A stretch of 64,000 nucleotides of DNA from Corynebacterium falsenii (GTDB taxonomy: Bacteria; Actinomycetota; Actinomycetes; Mycobacteriales; Mycobacteriaceae), in contig JVKJ01000004.1 of the NCBI GenBank assembly GCA_001054945.1, forward strand, positions 124,001 through 188,000, in the 5' to 3' direction. The position numbers and the translations under genes were made by a program. This document shows positions 36,395-44,977 of the stretch, piece after piece; position 1 is the stretch's first letter, and each line of letters opens with the position of its first letter. The notes beneath the pieces were generated by a model. That model was not told the origin of the DNA and did no database searches. It saw only the letters and a program-made list of their open reading frames with translations.

Positions 36395-37369
36395 CTATTC
36401 CATGCAGCCTTCGCGGAGCTCAGCCTCGAGGTTGTTGATCACCGCCTCGGCGTCGATCTGCCGCAGTATCTGCGCGTTCGGTTCCCGATGCCAATATCCA
36501 CCATCCCAGTCCGCCACAGTGGTCCCCCTCGTGAGCTCAGACTGAGCCTCCGCGTCCACAGTCGCCGAACGAAACTGATGGCCAATGGGCAAATCTAACG
36601 CCTCCGCAAGCAGTACCTGCGCGGCGGCAAGATCGTGAATTTGGGCTTGATACCCCGCACCCACAGACTGGTGGAATTCGAAGTAGAACCGTGTTGCCTC
36701 GCTCAGCAGATCGATGAGCCCCTCGTGGCCCGCGGGCACGTTTTGGAGCATCCGTTCGAGGCGGTCCGGTGTGAGCAGCACGGTTTCGGTCACGTTGAGC
36801 GGACAGATGCTCAACCGTGGAGCGCTGGCCGGCCATATGGAAAGAACGTGCTTCAGCGCATGCGGGTCCACCCAGGCGTTCCACTCCGCGGTCGGGGTGG
36901 TGTTGCCGGGGTAATTGAAGGCGCCAGTCATGAGAGTCACTTCCGTGCCCTGCAACAACTCTGGATCGTGGTCCAGGACATAGGCAAGATTTGTGGCGGG
37001 GCCGGCGATGAGGATGTGCGTCGGCTGCGCCCGGCGCCATGCGTCCAGTAGACTCTGCCCACTGTCCGGCTCGTCCTCCACGCGATGCCCCTGCCAGTAT
37101 CCCAACCCACGTGGGCCATGGGTTTCCGGCGTGGTGGTCAGCGGCAGCTCGCGCGGGCCATCCAACCCCGGAATCGCCCGCACGTTCGCCCCAGTCAAGC
37201 GAAGCACCGCATTGGAATTCCGGGCAGCATCCTCCACCGAGCAGTTCCCCGCCGAAGCCGTCACGCTCAGCTGTATGCGCCCGCGTTCATGCAGACACCC
37301 CAGCCACACCAGGGCCAGAGCATCGTCGATGCCGGTATCCACATCGGCAATAACGCGAGGCAGATTCAC
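36395..37369 (-). CDS. Inosine/uridine-preferring nucleoside hydrolase
   Basis: 324 residues from GTG 37369. The N-terminal calcium- and ribose-binding motif DVDTGIDDALAL (9-20) is diagnostic of the IUNH family, and a later conserved His in the IHDLAAAQVL segment fits the active site. It cleaves ribonucleosides into base and ribose for salvage. It begins nine bases after the purA stop, so purA and this gene probably form a purine operon. Confidence 0.9.
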   Translation of the reverse strand: MNLPRVIADVDTGIDDALALVWLGCLHERGRIQLSVTASAGNCSVEDAARNSNAVLRLTGANVRAIPGLDGPRELPLTTTPETHGPRGLGYWQGHRVEDEPDSGQSLLDAWRRAQPTHILIAGPATNLAYVLDHDPELLQGTEVTLMTGAFNYPGNTTPTAEWNAWVDPHALKHVLSIWPASAPRLSICPLNVTETVLLTPDRLERMLQNVPAGHEGLIDLLSEATRFYFEFHQSVGAGYQAQIHDLAAAQVLLAEALDLPIGHQFRSATVDAEAQSELTRGTTVADWDGGYWHREPNAQILRQIDAEAVINNLEAELREGCME

Positions 37370-37378
37370 AGACGCGGC

Positions 37379-38668
37379 CTAGCTCTCCAGCACGTCGTTA
37401 ATGACGATCGTTTGGTCGCGCCCCGGCCCCACACCGATATAGGAGATCCGGCACCCGGACAGTTCCTCCAGGCGCTTCACATAGTCCTGCGCCTTCTCCG
37501 GCAGCTCATCAAAGCTGCGGCACTCGGTGATGTCCTCCTCCCACGCGGGCATCGTCTCGTAGATCGGCTCGGCATGGTGAATGTCGGTCTGAGTCATCGG
37601 CATCTCGTCATGCCGCTCTCCGTCCACGTCGTAGGCCACGCAGATCGGGATCTCCCCGATGCCCGTCAGCACGTCCAACTTCGTGAGGAATAGGTCCGTG
37701 AATCCATTCACACGGGAGGCGTAGCGCGCGATCACGCTGTCGTACCACCCGGTGCGGCGCTTACGTCCGGTGTTCACGCCCACTTCCCCGCCGGTGGTCT
37801 GCAGGAATTCGCCCCACTTATCAAACAGCTCCGTTGGGAACGGCCCCGCGCCCACGCGCGTGGTGTACGCCTTGATGATGCCCAGGCTGGAGGTAATCCG
37901 CGTCGGACCAATGCCCGCGCCCACACACGCCCCTCCCGTGGTCGGGTTGGAGCTGGTCACGAACGGGTACGTGCCGTGGTCCACGTCCAGCATGGTCGCC
38001 TGGCCGCCCTCCATCAGCACGTGCTTGCCCTCGTCCAGCGCCTTATTCAGCTCCAAAGTGCTATCAATCAGCATGGGGCCCAACCGGTCGGCGTATCCCA
38101 GGAAGTACTGCACGACTTCCTCCGGATCCACAGCCTTGCGGTTGTACATCTTGACCAGCATCTGGTTCTTCTTTTCCAGGGCGGACTCGATCTTTTGCCG
38201 CAAGATGGACTCGTCCAGCAGATCCTGGGCGCGGATGCCCACGCGGGAGACTTTGTCGGAATACGTCGGGCCGATTCCCCGACCGGTCGTCCCGATGGCC
38301 CGCTTGCCCAAGAAGCGCTCCGCCACACGGTCAATGGCCACGTGATAGGGCGCCACGAGGTGGGCGTTCGCGGAGACCCGCAGGCGTGACGCGTTGGCTC
38401 CACGCGCCTCCAGCCCGTCGATCTCCTCGAACAGGGCTTCCAGATTCACCACGCAGCCATTGCCGATCACGGGCAGCGCGTTTTCGGAAAGCACCCCGGC
38501 GGGCAGGAGCTTCAACTCGTACTTCTCACCACCAACAACCACAGTGTGACCAGCGTTATTGCCCCCATTGGGCTTCACCACGTAATCAACGCGCCCGCCC
38601 AAGATATCGGTAGCTTTGCCTTTGCCTTCATCGCCCCATTGGGCGCCGACGACGACGATTGCTGCCAT
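37379..38668 (-). CDS. purA: Adenylosuccinate synthetase
   Basis: 429 residues, standard length. The N-terminal GTP loop GDEGKGK (12-18) carries catalytic Asp 13; the IMP-binding GNNAGHT, the [10 protein letters not shown] stretch and the [10 protein letters not shown] motif are all present. It converts IMP, aspartate and GTP to adenylosuccinate, the first committed step to AMP. The nucleoside hydrolase follows closely downstream. A divergent conserved gene starts 118 bp upstream, the order found in other corynebacteria. Confidence 0.97.
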   Translation of the reverse strand: MAAIVVVGAQWGDEGKGKATDILGGRVDYVVKPNGGNNAGHTVVVGGEKYELKLLPAGVLSENALPVIGNGCVVNLEALFEEIDGLEARGANASRLRVSANAHLVAPYHVAIDRVAERFLGKRAIGTTGRGIGPTYSDKVSRVGIRAQDLLDESILRQKIESALEKKNQMLVKMYNRKAVDPEEVVQYFLGYADRLGPMLIDSTLELNKALDEGKHVLMEGGQATMLDVDHGTYPFVTSSNPTTGGACVGAGIGPTRITSSLGIIKAYTTRVGAGPFPTELFDKWGEFLQTTGGEVGVNTGRKRRTGWYDSVIARYASRVNGFTDLFLTKLDVLTGIGEIPICVAYDVDGERHDEMPMTQTDIHHAEPIYETMPAWEEDITECRSFDELPEKAQDYVKRLEELSGCRISYIGVGPGRDQTIVINDVLES

Positions 38669-38786
38669 AAGTGATAAACGTCCTTACATCGCTGCGATTG
38701 CGGTGCACTGCACTCCAGTGCCGGGTTGAGACGTTAATTCACTCTACTATGCGGATCTGCGGATTCGTTATCCCTACAATGTGCCC

Positions 38787-39644
38787 ATGATCGTTGCGCT
38801 GCGCTGTGACTGGCCCCAAGCTCCCGAGCTCCCCCAGGTAGAGGGCGAAGAACTCAAGGTCGTGGACGTTGCGGAGGTGCCCTCCCGCAAGGAACTCAAG
38901 TTTTTGGACGCCATTGCCCAGCAATTTCTGGTCAGCGACACCGAGTCGTTGGACGACATCGCCGCCCGGCCCGACGTTGCTCACCAGGGTGAGCCGGCGC
39001 CGGCCCCGCAGGCGCTCCGCGAACGGGTTCGGGTGATCGTGCAGGGCACAGATGCAGCAGTTGCAGCCGTGGCGACGAAGCTCATGCGGATCGACGCGAT
39101 GTGGATTGAGCTCGCTGCCGTTCCACGACCGAGTGAGGAGACGGTGGCGTCTGGAAAAAACCCCCAGCCCCTATCCCCCATTGCAACGGTGTGGGGGCTG
39201 CCGAGCTCCCCGATTGAGGCGGCGGAGCTGGCGGTGCACGGCGACTCCGTACCCACCGCGGTGATCCGAGACGACCACGGCGTGGTCACGCTCGGGCGGG
39301 CGGAAATTACCGGACCGAACCCGGAGAAAGACATGGTGGGCGAGGTGATCGTGGACTCTGAGGTGGTGCCCTCTCGGTGGGGCGTGCGATGGGTTCCCAC
39401 CGGCGCGGCGCCGGGCCTCGCGGCGGCATCGATGGACCAGCCGCAGTCGCGGACGTGGTGGGGGCGCCTCCGCTCAGCGGTGCGCGGACAGCAGAGGCGG
39501 GAGCACCGCGTGTGGCAGGGCAGGGCGCTGCAGGCTGGTGGTGTGGACCTGCGAGTCACCCGCGACGGGGTGCCGCATTCGCGACCTCTGAAGGCGATCA
39601 CCTTTTATCGGCACTTGCGCGATGGGCAGTTCGTACGACGGTAG
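38787..39644 (+). CDS. Conserved hypothetical protein next to purA
   Basis: 285 residues from ATG 38787; a GTG two codons earlier is also possible. Not recognised as a named family. It is a soluble alpha/beta-looking protein with no signal peptide or membrane segment and no obvious catalytic motif. The N-terminal ~90 residues contain an RVRVIVQGTDAAVAAVATKLMRID strand-helix unit; the C-terminal third is basic (Arg/Gln-rich, RSAVRGQQRREHR). A GTGGCGTC copy is embedded at 39144. Position divergent from purA suggests a conserved corynebacterial gene, not an insertion. Confidence 0.65.
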   Translation: MIVALRCDWPQAPELPQVEGEELKVVDVAEVPSRKELKFLDAIAQQFLVSDTESLDDIAARPDVAHQGEPAPAPQALRERVRVIVQGTDAAVAAVATKLMRIDAMWIELAAVPRPSEETVASGKNPQPLSPIATVWGLPSSPIEAAELAVHGDSVPTAVIRDDHGVVTLGRAEITGPNPEKDMVGEVIVDSEVVPSRWGVRWVPTGAAPGLAAASMDQPQSRTWWGRLRSAVRGQQRREHRVWQGRALQAGGVDLRVTRDGVPHSRPLKAITFYRHLRDGQFVRR

Positions 39645-39672
39645 AGCTTGCGGTGGCTGCGACCCGGAATTC

Positions 39673-40371
39673 TTAACCCACGATGGGCGCATCTACCGCG
39701 CCGCCGGTCGAGCGGCGCGGGTCCGTGCGAAGCGTGGCGAATTCGTGCATCGAACTGCGGAGTTTTTCGGCGGCCTGGGTGCGGCCGCGGACCTTGAGCT
39801 TCGCGAACGCGCTGTGCAGATGGCTTTTCACCGTGCAAGTTTGGATGAAAAGAATGTCCGCGATCTCTGAATTCGCGCAATCCCGCATTGCCAGGCTCAA
39901 CACTTCGGATTCGCGGCGGGTGAGCCCGAAGTGTGCGGCCTGAGACCGAGACACCGCAAGGTGATCCTTGCGGAGGTTAAACAGCTGCCTCATGTCATTT
40001 CCGAAGTCGCGGTGCAGCGCCGTGCCCCCGGCCGCAACGTATTGCACCCCCAGAGTGAGCTGATCCAAGGAATCATTGCGATGGAAAAGTCCGTGGATGG
40101 GGAATTTTTGTAAACAATGCGCGGTATATGGGGTTACTTCATCAATGAATGCGACGATGGGCGAATTTAATTCGCGCGAAAGAAAGGTCATTGTGTCGGC
40201 GCTGTGAATTTCTCTTTCGCCAATCAAAATAATTCGGTAGGGCTTGATTCCAATTTCCCGAACATCTGTCGCCGCCCGAATGCGCCCAAGTAGTGCAATA
40301 TTTTTGAGCGCTGCTCGAACTCCCTCGCGTTCGACAAAGTTGCGCATAACAATCAGAGATTCCTCCGTCAT
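39673..40371 (-). CDS. Atypical LuxR/NarL-type regulator with pseudo-receiver
   Basis: 232 residues from ATG 40371, preceded by GGGAGGGTCC; the open frame upstream lacks a good start. The C-terminus is a LuxR-type helix-turn-helix: LTRRESEVLSLAMRDCANSEIAD, then CTVKSHLHSAFAKLKVRGRTQAA. The N-terminal ~130 residues resemble a receiver (RIILIGEREI, SPIVAFIDE, then FHRNDSLDQLTLGVQYVAAGGTALHRDF). However, the strand that should end in the phosphorylated Asp reads ILIGE, and the early acidic pair is missing. Phosphorylation is therefore unlikely; such pseudo-receivers in actinomycetes can bind small molecules. It is divergent from the LuxI-like gene and probably controls it. Confidence 0.75.
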   Translation of the reverse strand: MTEESLIVMRNFVEREGVRAALKNIALLGRIRAATDVREIGIKPYRIILIGEREIHSADTMTFLSRELNSPIVAFIDEVTPYTAHCLQKFPIHGLFHRNDSLDQLTLGVQYVAAGGTALHRDFGNDMRQLFNLRKDHLAVSRSQAAHFGLTRRESEVLSLAMRDCANSEIADILFIQTCTVKSHLHSAFAKLKVRGRTQAAEKLRSSMHEFATLRTDPRRSTGGAVDAPIVG

Positions 40372-40514
40372 GGACCCTCCCACCTCTCCAACTTTTTTCA
40401 ACCCCTTTTTCAACCTTCTCGACTGATGCATTCCATTGCAAGCACCAAGAATATAACACTGTCGAGACCGATTGGGATTGGACACAATACTTACATAAGG
40501 AGAGAAACGTTTCC
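40372..40514. promoter_or_regulatory. Divergent promoter region with inverted and direct repeats
   Basis: 143 bp, AT-rich. A 7-bp inverted repeat TCTCGAC (40417-40423) / GTCGAGA (40461-40467) flanks the centre. A tandem motif TTTTTCAAC occurs twice near 40391-40414, and a TATAAC hexamer lies near 40452. AAGGAG at 40497-40502 is the likely ribosome site of the LuxI-like gene, although the 12-base spacing is long. The repeats are candidate binding sites for the divergent regulator. Confidence 0.45.
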
Positions 40515-41171
40515 ATGCAAACAAAGGAGCAGCTCACCCAGCTTCTCACCAGCCCCTGTGAACAAGCACGCACCATCGTGCCCATGAAGTCGGGCATGAG
40601 CCTGGAAATCATTGATCTCTCCCGGTGGCCCGAGCGCGGCCGGGACACGGTGGAGTTCATCGTGGAGAAGTATCGTAAGCACCTGGGCATAGAACTCAGC
40701 ACGGACGATGCCCATCATTGGAACCCCTCCGGCGTGGTCTTCACCCTCCGCCACCACGGCACCGTGGTCGCCACCGGACAGCTCGCGGACCCCGCTCACG
40801 AACGTTCCGACTACCGGGAGCGCTTTCCCGACGATGTGCTCCCACCCAATTCCCTGGAGATGACCCGCGTGGTCGCCACACGCCGCACAACCCCGGGGCC
40901 GACCTACTTTGAAACCCTGCTCTTCGCCGGGGTCCCCTACGTCCGTCGCATGCGCGTACAGTACATCGTCGCCATGTCCCGCGACCACATGCGCCCGATC
41001 TTGCGCCGCTTTGGGATCTCGCCCACCCACGGACCCATCCATGTCGGCGAGAAGCACCTCTACTTCACGTATCTCATCCCGCTGCGCCGCTTCCAGATCC
41101 TCGGTAGAGCACTGTCGCCGCTGTTGTACGCTCGTCGTCGAATGATCTCGTGGCGAAGGACCATGCGTTGA
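40515..41171 (+). CDS. LuxI-like / GNAT-fold acyltransferase (putative signal synthase)
   Basis: 218 residues. The pattern recalls acyl-homoserine-lactone synthases and N-acyl amino acid synthases: YRKHLGIE (53-60), D64-D65, W69, then GTVVATGQL (82-90), YRERFP (100-105) and above all SLEMTRVVATRR (113-124), which parallels the E-x-S-R-x-x-V strand of LuxI. After it come YIVAMSRDHMRPILRRFGI (150-168) and GPIHVG, as in the acyl-CoA/ACP half. The C-terminal ~30 residues are basic and amphipathic. It is divergent from an atypical LuxR-type regulator and overlaps a drug-efflux gene by 22 bp. The fold call is from motif pattern only; activity is inference, and a generic GNAT enzyme is the alternative. 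Confidence 0.55.
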   Translation: MQTKEQLTQLLTSPCEQARTIVPMKSGMSLEIIDLSRWPERGRDTVEFIVEKYRKHLGIELSTDDAHHWNPSGVVFTLRHHGTVVATGQLADPAHERSDYRERFPDDVLPPNSLEMTRVVATRRTTPGPTYFETLLFAGVPYVRRMRVQYIVAMSRDHMRPILRRFGISPTHGPIHVGEKHLYFTYLIPLRRFQILGRALSPLLYARRRMISWRRTMR

Positions 41172-42349
41172 ATTTCCTGCTCAAGCACAGCGCCGCCCTG
41201 CTGGGCACGCTGCTCATAAGCATCAACACCACTGTCATCTACGCGGCGCTGCCCGCCATCGGCGCTGATTTCCAGCAGCCACTGTCCGCCCTTCAATGGG
41301 TGATCAACGGCTATGTCCTTCCCATTGCCCTGCTGATCCTGGTGTTCTCCATCACCGGCGATCACCTCGGGCATCGCCGCGTCTTCACAGCGGCGATGAT
41401 TTTCTTCGCTGCCGGATCAGTCCTCGCTGCCCTCTCACCGGGCCTGCATATCCTCATCCTCTCTCGAGTCATCCAAGGGTTCGGCGGAGCGATGCTCATG
41501 GCCTCATCCCAGCCACTGATCATGCTGGAAGGCAACATCAAATCCGGCGCCGCCGCCTATTCTGCCGCCCTCGGTGGCGGCAGTGTGCTGGGGCCGATCC
41601 TTGGTGGCGCACTGGTCAGCACGGCCTCCTGGAGGCTGATCTTTTGGCTCAATGTTGCCCTGGCGGTGGCGTCCATCCTCCTGAGAACCTTCGCCTCCCC
41701 CTCTCGGGATTCCACTGCGCCCCGCCCCAGCGACGGCGCCCCGAAAAAGCTGTTCTCGTGGCAGGTCTTTAGCAATCGAGACGTGGTGATTTCCATGGGC
41801 GCCGCGGCGCTGGGCAATGCATGCCTCATCGGTCTAGCTGCGTACGCCACAACTTTCATCATCGACGGCCTGGGGTACTCCGCGATCATGGCCGGGGTGA
41901 TTTTGCTGCCACTGTCGGTGGGCGCCTTGCTGGGCGCGGTGCTTTCCAGCCGCCTGCGGGAGGCTGGGCCTTTCGCGTTGATGATTGGGGCACTTGTTCT
42001 CATGGGCATCGGCCTCGCGCTCATGTCCCCCGTGACCGACCACTCGCCAGGGTGGGTGCTCGCTCCGGGTGGTGTACTCGCGGGGTTGGGCCTGGGTTTA
42101 TTGACGTCAGCGACCTCGCGCGGCGCGGTTCAGGCCACGCCACGACAATGGACGGGGGCGGCCTCCGGCGCGGTATCCATGATGCGGCAGCTTGGCACGT
42201 TTTTGGGTGTTTTTGTGTGGGGGTTGTTTATCGCCGGCGCGGTGACGGCAGGCGATCTGCGCTCGATCTTGTTATCAGCTGCAGCGTCCGTGCTCGTGGT
42301 CGCGCTGCTGATCACGGCCATTCAATTGAAAACTTCTCCCAATAATTGA
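41150..42349 (+). CDS. MFS drug-efflux permease (DHA family)
   Basis: 399 residues with about 12 membrane helices. Motif A appears as GDHLGHRRVF after TM2, and motif C-like GGGSVLGPILGGALV in TM5, the antiporter signature of proton-driven drug exporters. The N-terminal ALPAIGADF...LQWVINGYVL is typical of EmrB/QacA relatives, but the protein has 12 segments, not 14. Its start lies inside the LuxI-like gene, so the two are translationally coupled; a natural guess is that it exports that enzyme's product. The exact start among several upstream codons is uncertain. Confidence 0.82.
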   Translation: MAKDHALNFLLKHSAALLGTLLISINTTVIYAALPAIGADFQQPLSALQWVINGYVLPIALLILVFSITGDHLGHRRVFTAAMIFFAAGSVLAALSPGLHILILSRVIQGFGGAMLMASSQPLIMLEGNIKSGAAAYSAALGGGSVLGPILGGALVSTASWRLIFWLNVALAVASILLRTFASPSRDSTAPRPSDGAPKKLFSWQVFSNRDVVISMGAAALGNACLIGLAAYATTFIIDGLGYSAIMAGVILLPLSVGALLGAVLSSRLREAGPFALMIGALVLMGIGLALMSPVTDHSPGWVLAPGGVLAGLGLGLLTSATSRGAVQATPRQWTGAASGAVSMMRQLGTFLGVFVWGLFIAGAVTAGDLRSILLSAAASVLVVALLITAIQLKTSPNN

Positions 42350-42382
42350 GTCTGCCGTTGGGTTCTGCTTTGATCAGTTCGC

Positions 42383-43720
42383 ATGGGACGTCACTCCGCT
42401 CATTCAACCCCTTCCCACCCAGCGCAGGTTGAAGCCAGCCACGGGCACAGCCACGGCGGCTACGAGAGCCCAAATTGGGCCGAACTTCGGGCCACCTACC
42501 GCTCGCCCCTCCACTGGTTTGTGGATCAGACTCGCGCGCGGCAGGTGCTCAGCATCGCCCTACTCCTGGCTGCGCTCGCGACCGCCATGAGCGTGGCGAT
42601 CCATTGGCCCGGCGGCAGCAAACCGGAGGTCTCACAGGAGTTCACGTCCTTTTCAGGCATGACGGGCGACCTCACAGAGGGGACGGTCAAGGAGCTCCGC
42701 TCCGCGGCATGCCAGGATCCGAACCTGGGGATGGCGCTGCGGACCATCCCTCCCGCCCCAACCGGGGCGACTATGTGCCAGCAGGCGGTGGTCTCGCTAC
42801 AGTCGGGGGCCGACCAGGGTAAGTTCGCACTACTTGAAGTGCACCCCGAGGTTCCGGGCAATCCGTCACTGCAGGCTGGTGACGGGATCTACCTCAACTC
42901 CAGCTCCGATTCCTCCAGCCCGGGCCTCTATGGCTTCATTGATTTCCAGCGCAGCGTTCCCTTGGCATGGTGGCTGGTCGCCGCCCTCCTGCTCGTCCTT
43001 TTAGTGGGCGCATGGCGCGGCGCTCGATCGATCCTGGGGCTGGCCATCACCCTGGCGATCATCGTGTTCTTCCTCGCCCCGGCACTCGTCTCTGGCGGCT
43101 CGCCCGTGCCTCTCGCTGTGACCAGCTGCACCGCGGTCTTGTTCTTCGTCCTCTTCCTGGTCCACGGGCTGAATTGGAAAACGGCCTCCGCTATCGGCGG
43201 CACGGTGCTCGCCCTCGCGCTGGCCACCATCGTCTCGCAGGTCGCGGTCGATTCAACCGGCATCCGCGGGCTCGGGGACGAAAACAACCTCCACATCCTG
43301 CGCTACCTGCCCCAGCTAAACATCAATGGGCTACTCCTCGCGGGCATGATCGTCGGTGCACTCGGTGTGCTCAACGATCTGTCCATCGCGCAGGCCTCCA
43401 CAGTCAACGAGCTCTATCACCTCAACCCCCAGGCTGGCTGGCGCCACCTCTTCCGCTCCGGAATGCGGGTCGGCCAGGATCACATCGCCTCGCTGGTCTA
43501 CACCCTCGTGCTGAGCTACACCGGCGTGGCCCTGCCATCCATCATGCTGCTCAGCGTTTCCGGTCGGCCGCTGGAACAGATCCTCACCTCGGATCTGATG
43601 GCCACGGAGCTGGTTCGCACCATCACGGGCACCATCACGCTGATCCTCGCGGTCCCGCTCACCACCGGGATTGCGGCGCTGACCGCAGCCCCGCGGGGCG
43701 CACGTTCGGCGTCGACCTAG
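42383..43720 (+). CDS. YibE/F-family membrane protein
   Basis: 445 residues. A His-rich cytoplasmic N-terminus (HSAHSTPSHPAQVEASHGHSHGG) precedes TM1 near 55-75, an extracytoplasmic domain of about 120 residues, and then seven to eight helices. The family signature NDLSIAQASTVNELYHLNP, followed by GMRVGQDHIASLVYTLVLSYTG, is clear. The function of YibE/F proteins is unknown. Its stop interlocks with that of the convergent FUSC gene in CTAG. Confidence 0.85.
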   Translation: MGRHSAHSTPSHPAQVEASHGHSHGGYESPNWAELRATYRSPLHWFVDQTRARQVLSIALLLAALATAMSVAIHWPGGSKPEVSQEFTSFSGMTGDLTEGTVKELRSAACQDPNLGMALRTIPPAPTGATMCQQAVVSLQSGADQGKFALLEVHPEVPGNPSLQAGDGIYLNSSSDSSSPGLYGFIDFQRSVPLAWWLVAALLLVLLVGAWRGARSILGLAITLAIIVFFLAPALVSGGSPVPLAVTSCTAVLFFVLFLVHGLNWKTASAIGGTVLALALATIVSQVAVDSTGIRGLGDENNLHILRYLPQLNINGLLLAGMIVGALGVLNDLSIAQASTVNELYHLNPQAGWRHLFRSGMRVGQDHIASLVYTLVLSYTGVALPSIMLLSVSGRPLEQILTSDLMATELVRTITGTITLILAVPLTTGIAALTAAPRGARSAST

Positions 43721-44964
43721 TCTTCGTCTTTGGGGGTGGCGTCCCTCGTCGTGGACCTCCACACCTCCGGCTCCACCCAGGGCGTTTCTACGGTCGGGAC
43801 CAGCGCAGCCATGGCCGAGGAATGGGAGTAGCCACAGATTTGCAGCGCATCCACGATGATGGAGCGACATTGCCCAATGATGACGGCGCCGCTCAGCCCG
43901 GTCCCCTTCGCCAAGATCGGGTCGGCCGCAGCGCCCGCCAGCTGCAAATTGCGAACAATCTCCGGGATCTCAATGGCCTCCTGCCGGGTTCCCCGCGTGC
44001 CGCCGGTGGCATACAGCGCACCCAAGTGCCCCAACTGGTTGGACAGATCACGGATGAGGTCGATCATCCCCTCCGGGGCTTCTCCCTCATCCTCGATCAT
44101 CACTTCTGCACGGCGAGCCAAGACGCGCGCATTGCGCATGAGGTTATCCACCGGCGTGAGAATGCGCGCCATGGAGTTCGCGTGCCGCTTCGCAGTCCAG
44201 TAAATCGGCGAGAGACTCACCAGCTCCGAACCGCCCTTCGCCGCGCTGAGCATTGCATTCACATTGGTCTGGGTCCCCCGCGCCTCCCGCAGGGCCTCTC
44301 CGATCACGGCACCGTTGCGGGCCTCCATCCCTTTGGCGACGTCATCCAGCACCAATGACACCTTCGACATCAGCGTGCTCACCTCCCGGCGCGCAGGCCG
44401 CAGGGGCGAGTTCGGCACCACCGTCAGCACGAGAATGCCGATCAGCCCGCCGATCAGCGCATCGATCGCGCGCGTCCACACACCCTGGGACCCCGGGGCC
44501 ATGATGGTGGTCAGCAGCACTGCGGAGCTCGCCGCCTGCATGGAGACCATCACCGCGCCATCTACGAATGTGCCCACCAGAATGGCCAGGAACACCACCA
44601 GAGCCAGCTGGAGCGTGCCGCTACCGATAAAGCGGACCACCAGGTCACCCGTCGCCACTCCCAACGTGGCACCGAGGGTCAGTTCGAAACCGCGCCGGAT
44701 GCGCTTGCCGCCGGAGACCCCCAGGGAAATCACCGCCGCGATCGGAGCGAAGAAGGCCTGCCGGTGATCGAAGATTGCCGTGGCGACCCACCAGGACAGC
44801 GCCGCGGCGAGCGCGCTCTGGAAGGCAAAAATGAGTGTTTCCCGCACCCGCTGAATCCCGCGCAGCGGAGCCACCTTCTTCAGCGCCCGCTTCGCCGATT
44901 GCACCCCCGACGATCCGGCGGTGCTCAACCGCGAGTGTTCACCAGATTCTGCCATGGTTTCCAT
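43717..44964 (-). CDS. FUSC-family membrane protein (aromatic-acid-exporter-like)
   Basis: 415 residues. The N-terminal half has about six membrane helices arranged as in the FUSC/ArAE family (ALAAALSWWVATAIFDHRQAFFAPIAAVISLG). The C-terminal half is a soluble helical domain (STLMSKVSLVLDDVAKGMEARNG onwards). Family members export hydroxylated aromatic acids or fusaric acid. The C-terminus ends in an acidic DEDLD-like tail near a GTGGCGTC copy at 43736. Confidence 0.82.
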   Translation of the reverse strand: METMAESGEHSRLSTAGSSGVQSAKRALKKVAPLRGIQRVRETLIFAFQSALAAALSWWVATAIFDHRQAFFAPIAAVISLGVSGGKRIRRGFELTLGATLGVATGDLVVRFIGSGTLQLALVVFLAILVGTFVDGAVMVSMQAASSAVLLTTIMAPGSQGVWTRAIDALIGGLIGILVLTVVPNSPLRPARREVSTLMSKVSLVLDDVAKGMEARNGAVIGEALREARGTQTNVNAMLSAAKGGSELVSLSPIYWTAKRHANSMARILTPVDNLMRNARVLARRAEVMIEDEGEAPEGMIDLIRDLSNQLGHLGALYATGGTRGTRQEAIEIPEIVRNLQLAGAAADPILAKGTGLSGAVIIGQCRSIIVDALQICGYSHSSAMAALVPTVETPWVEPEVWRSTTRDATPKDED

Positions 44965-44977
44965 ATTGCCCCATGAC

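Noticed and set aside
38739-38984. Short minus-strand frame between purA and the conserved gene
   Set aside because: Overlaps the start of the plus-strand gene, no ribosome site, no similarity.
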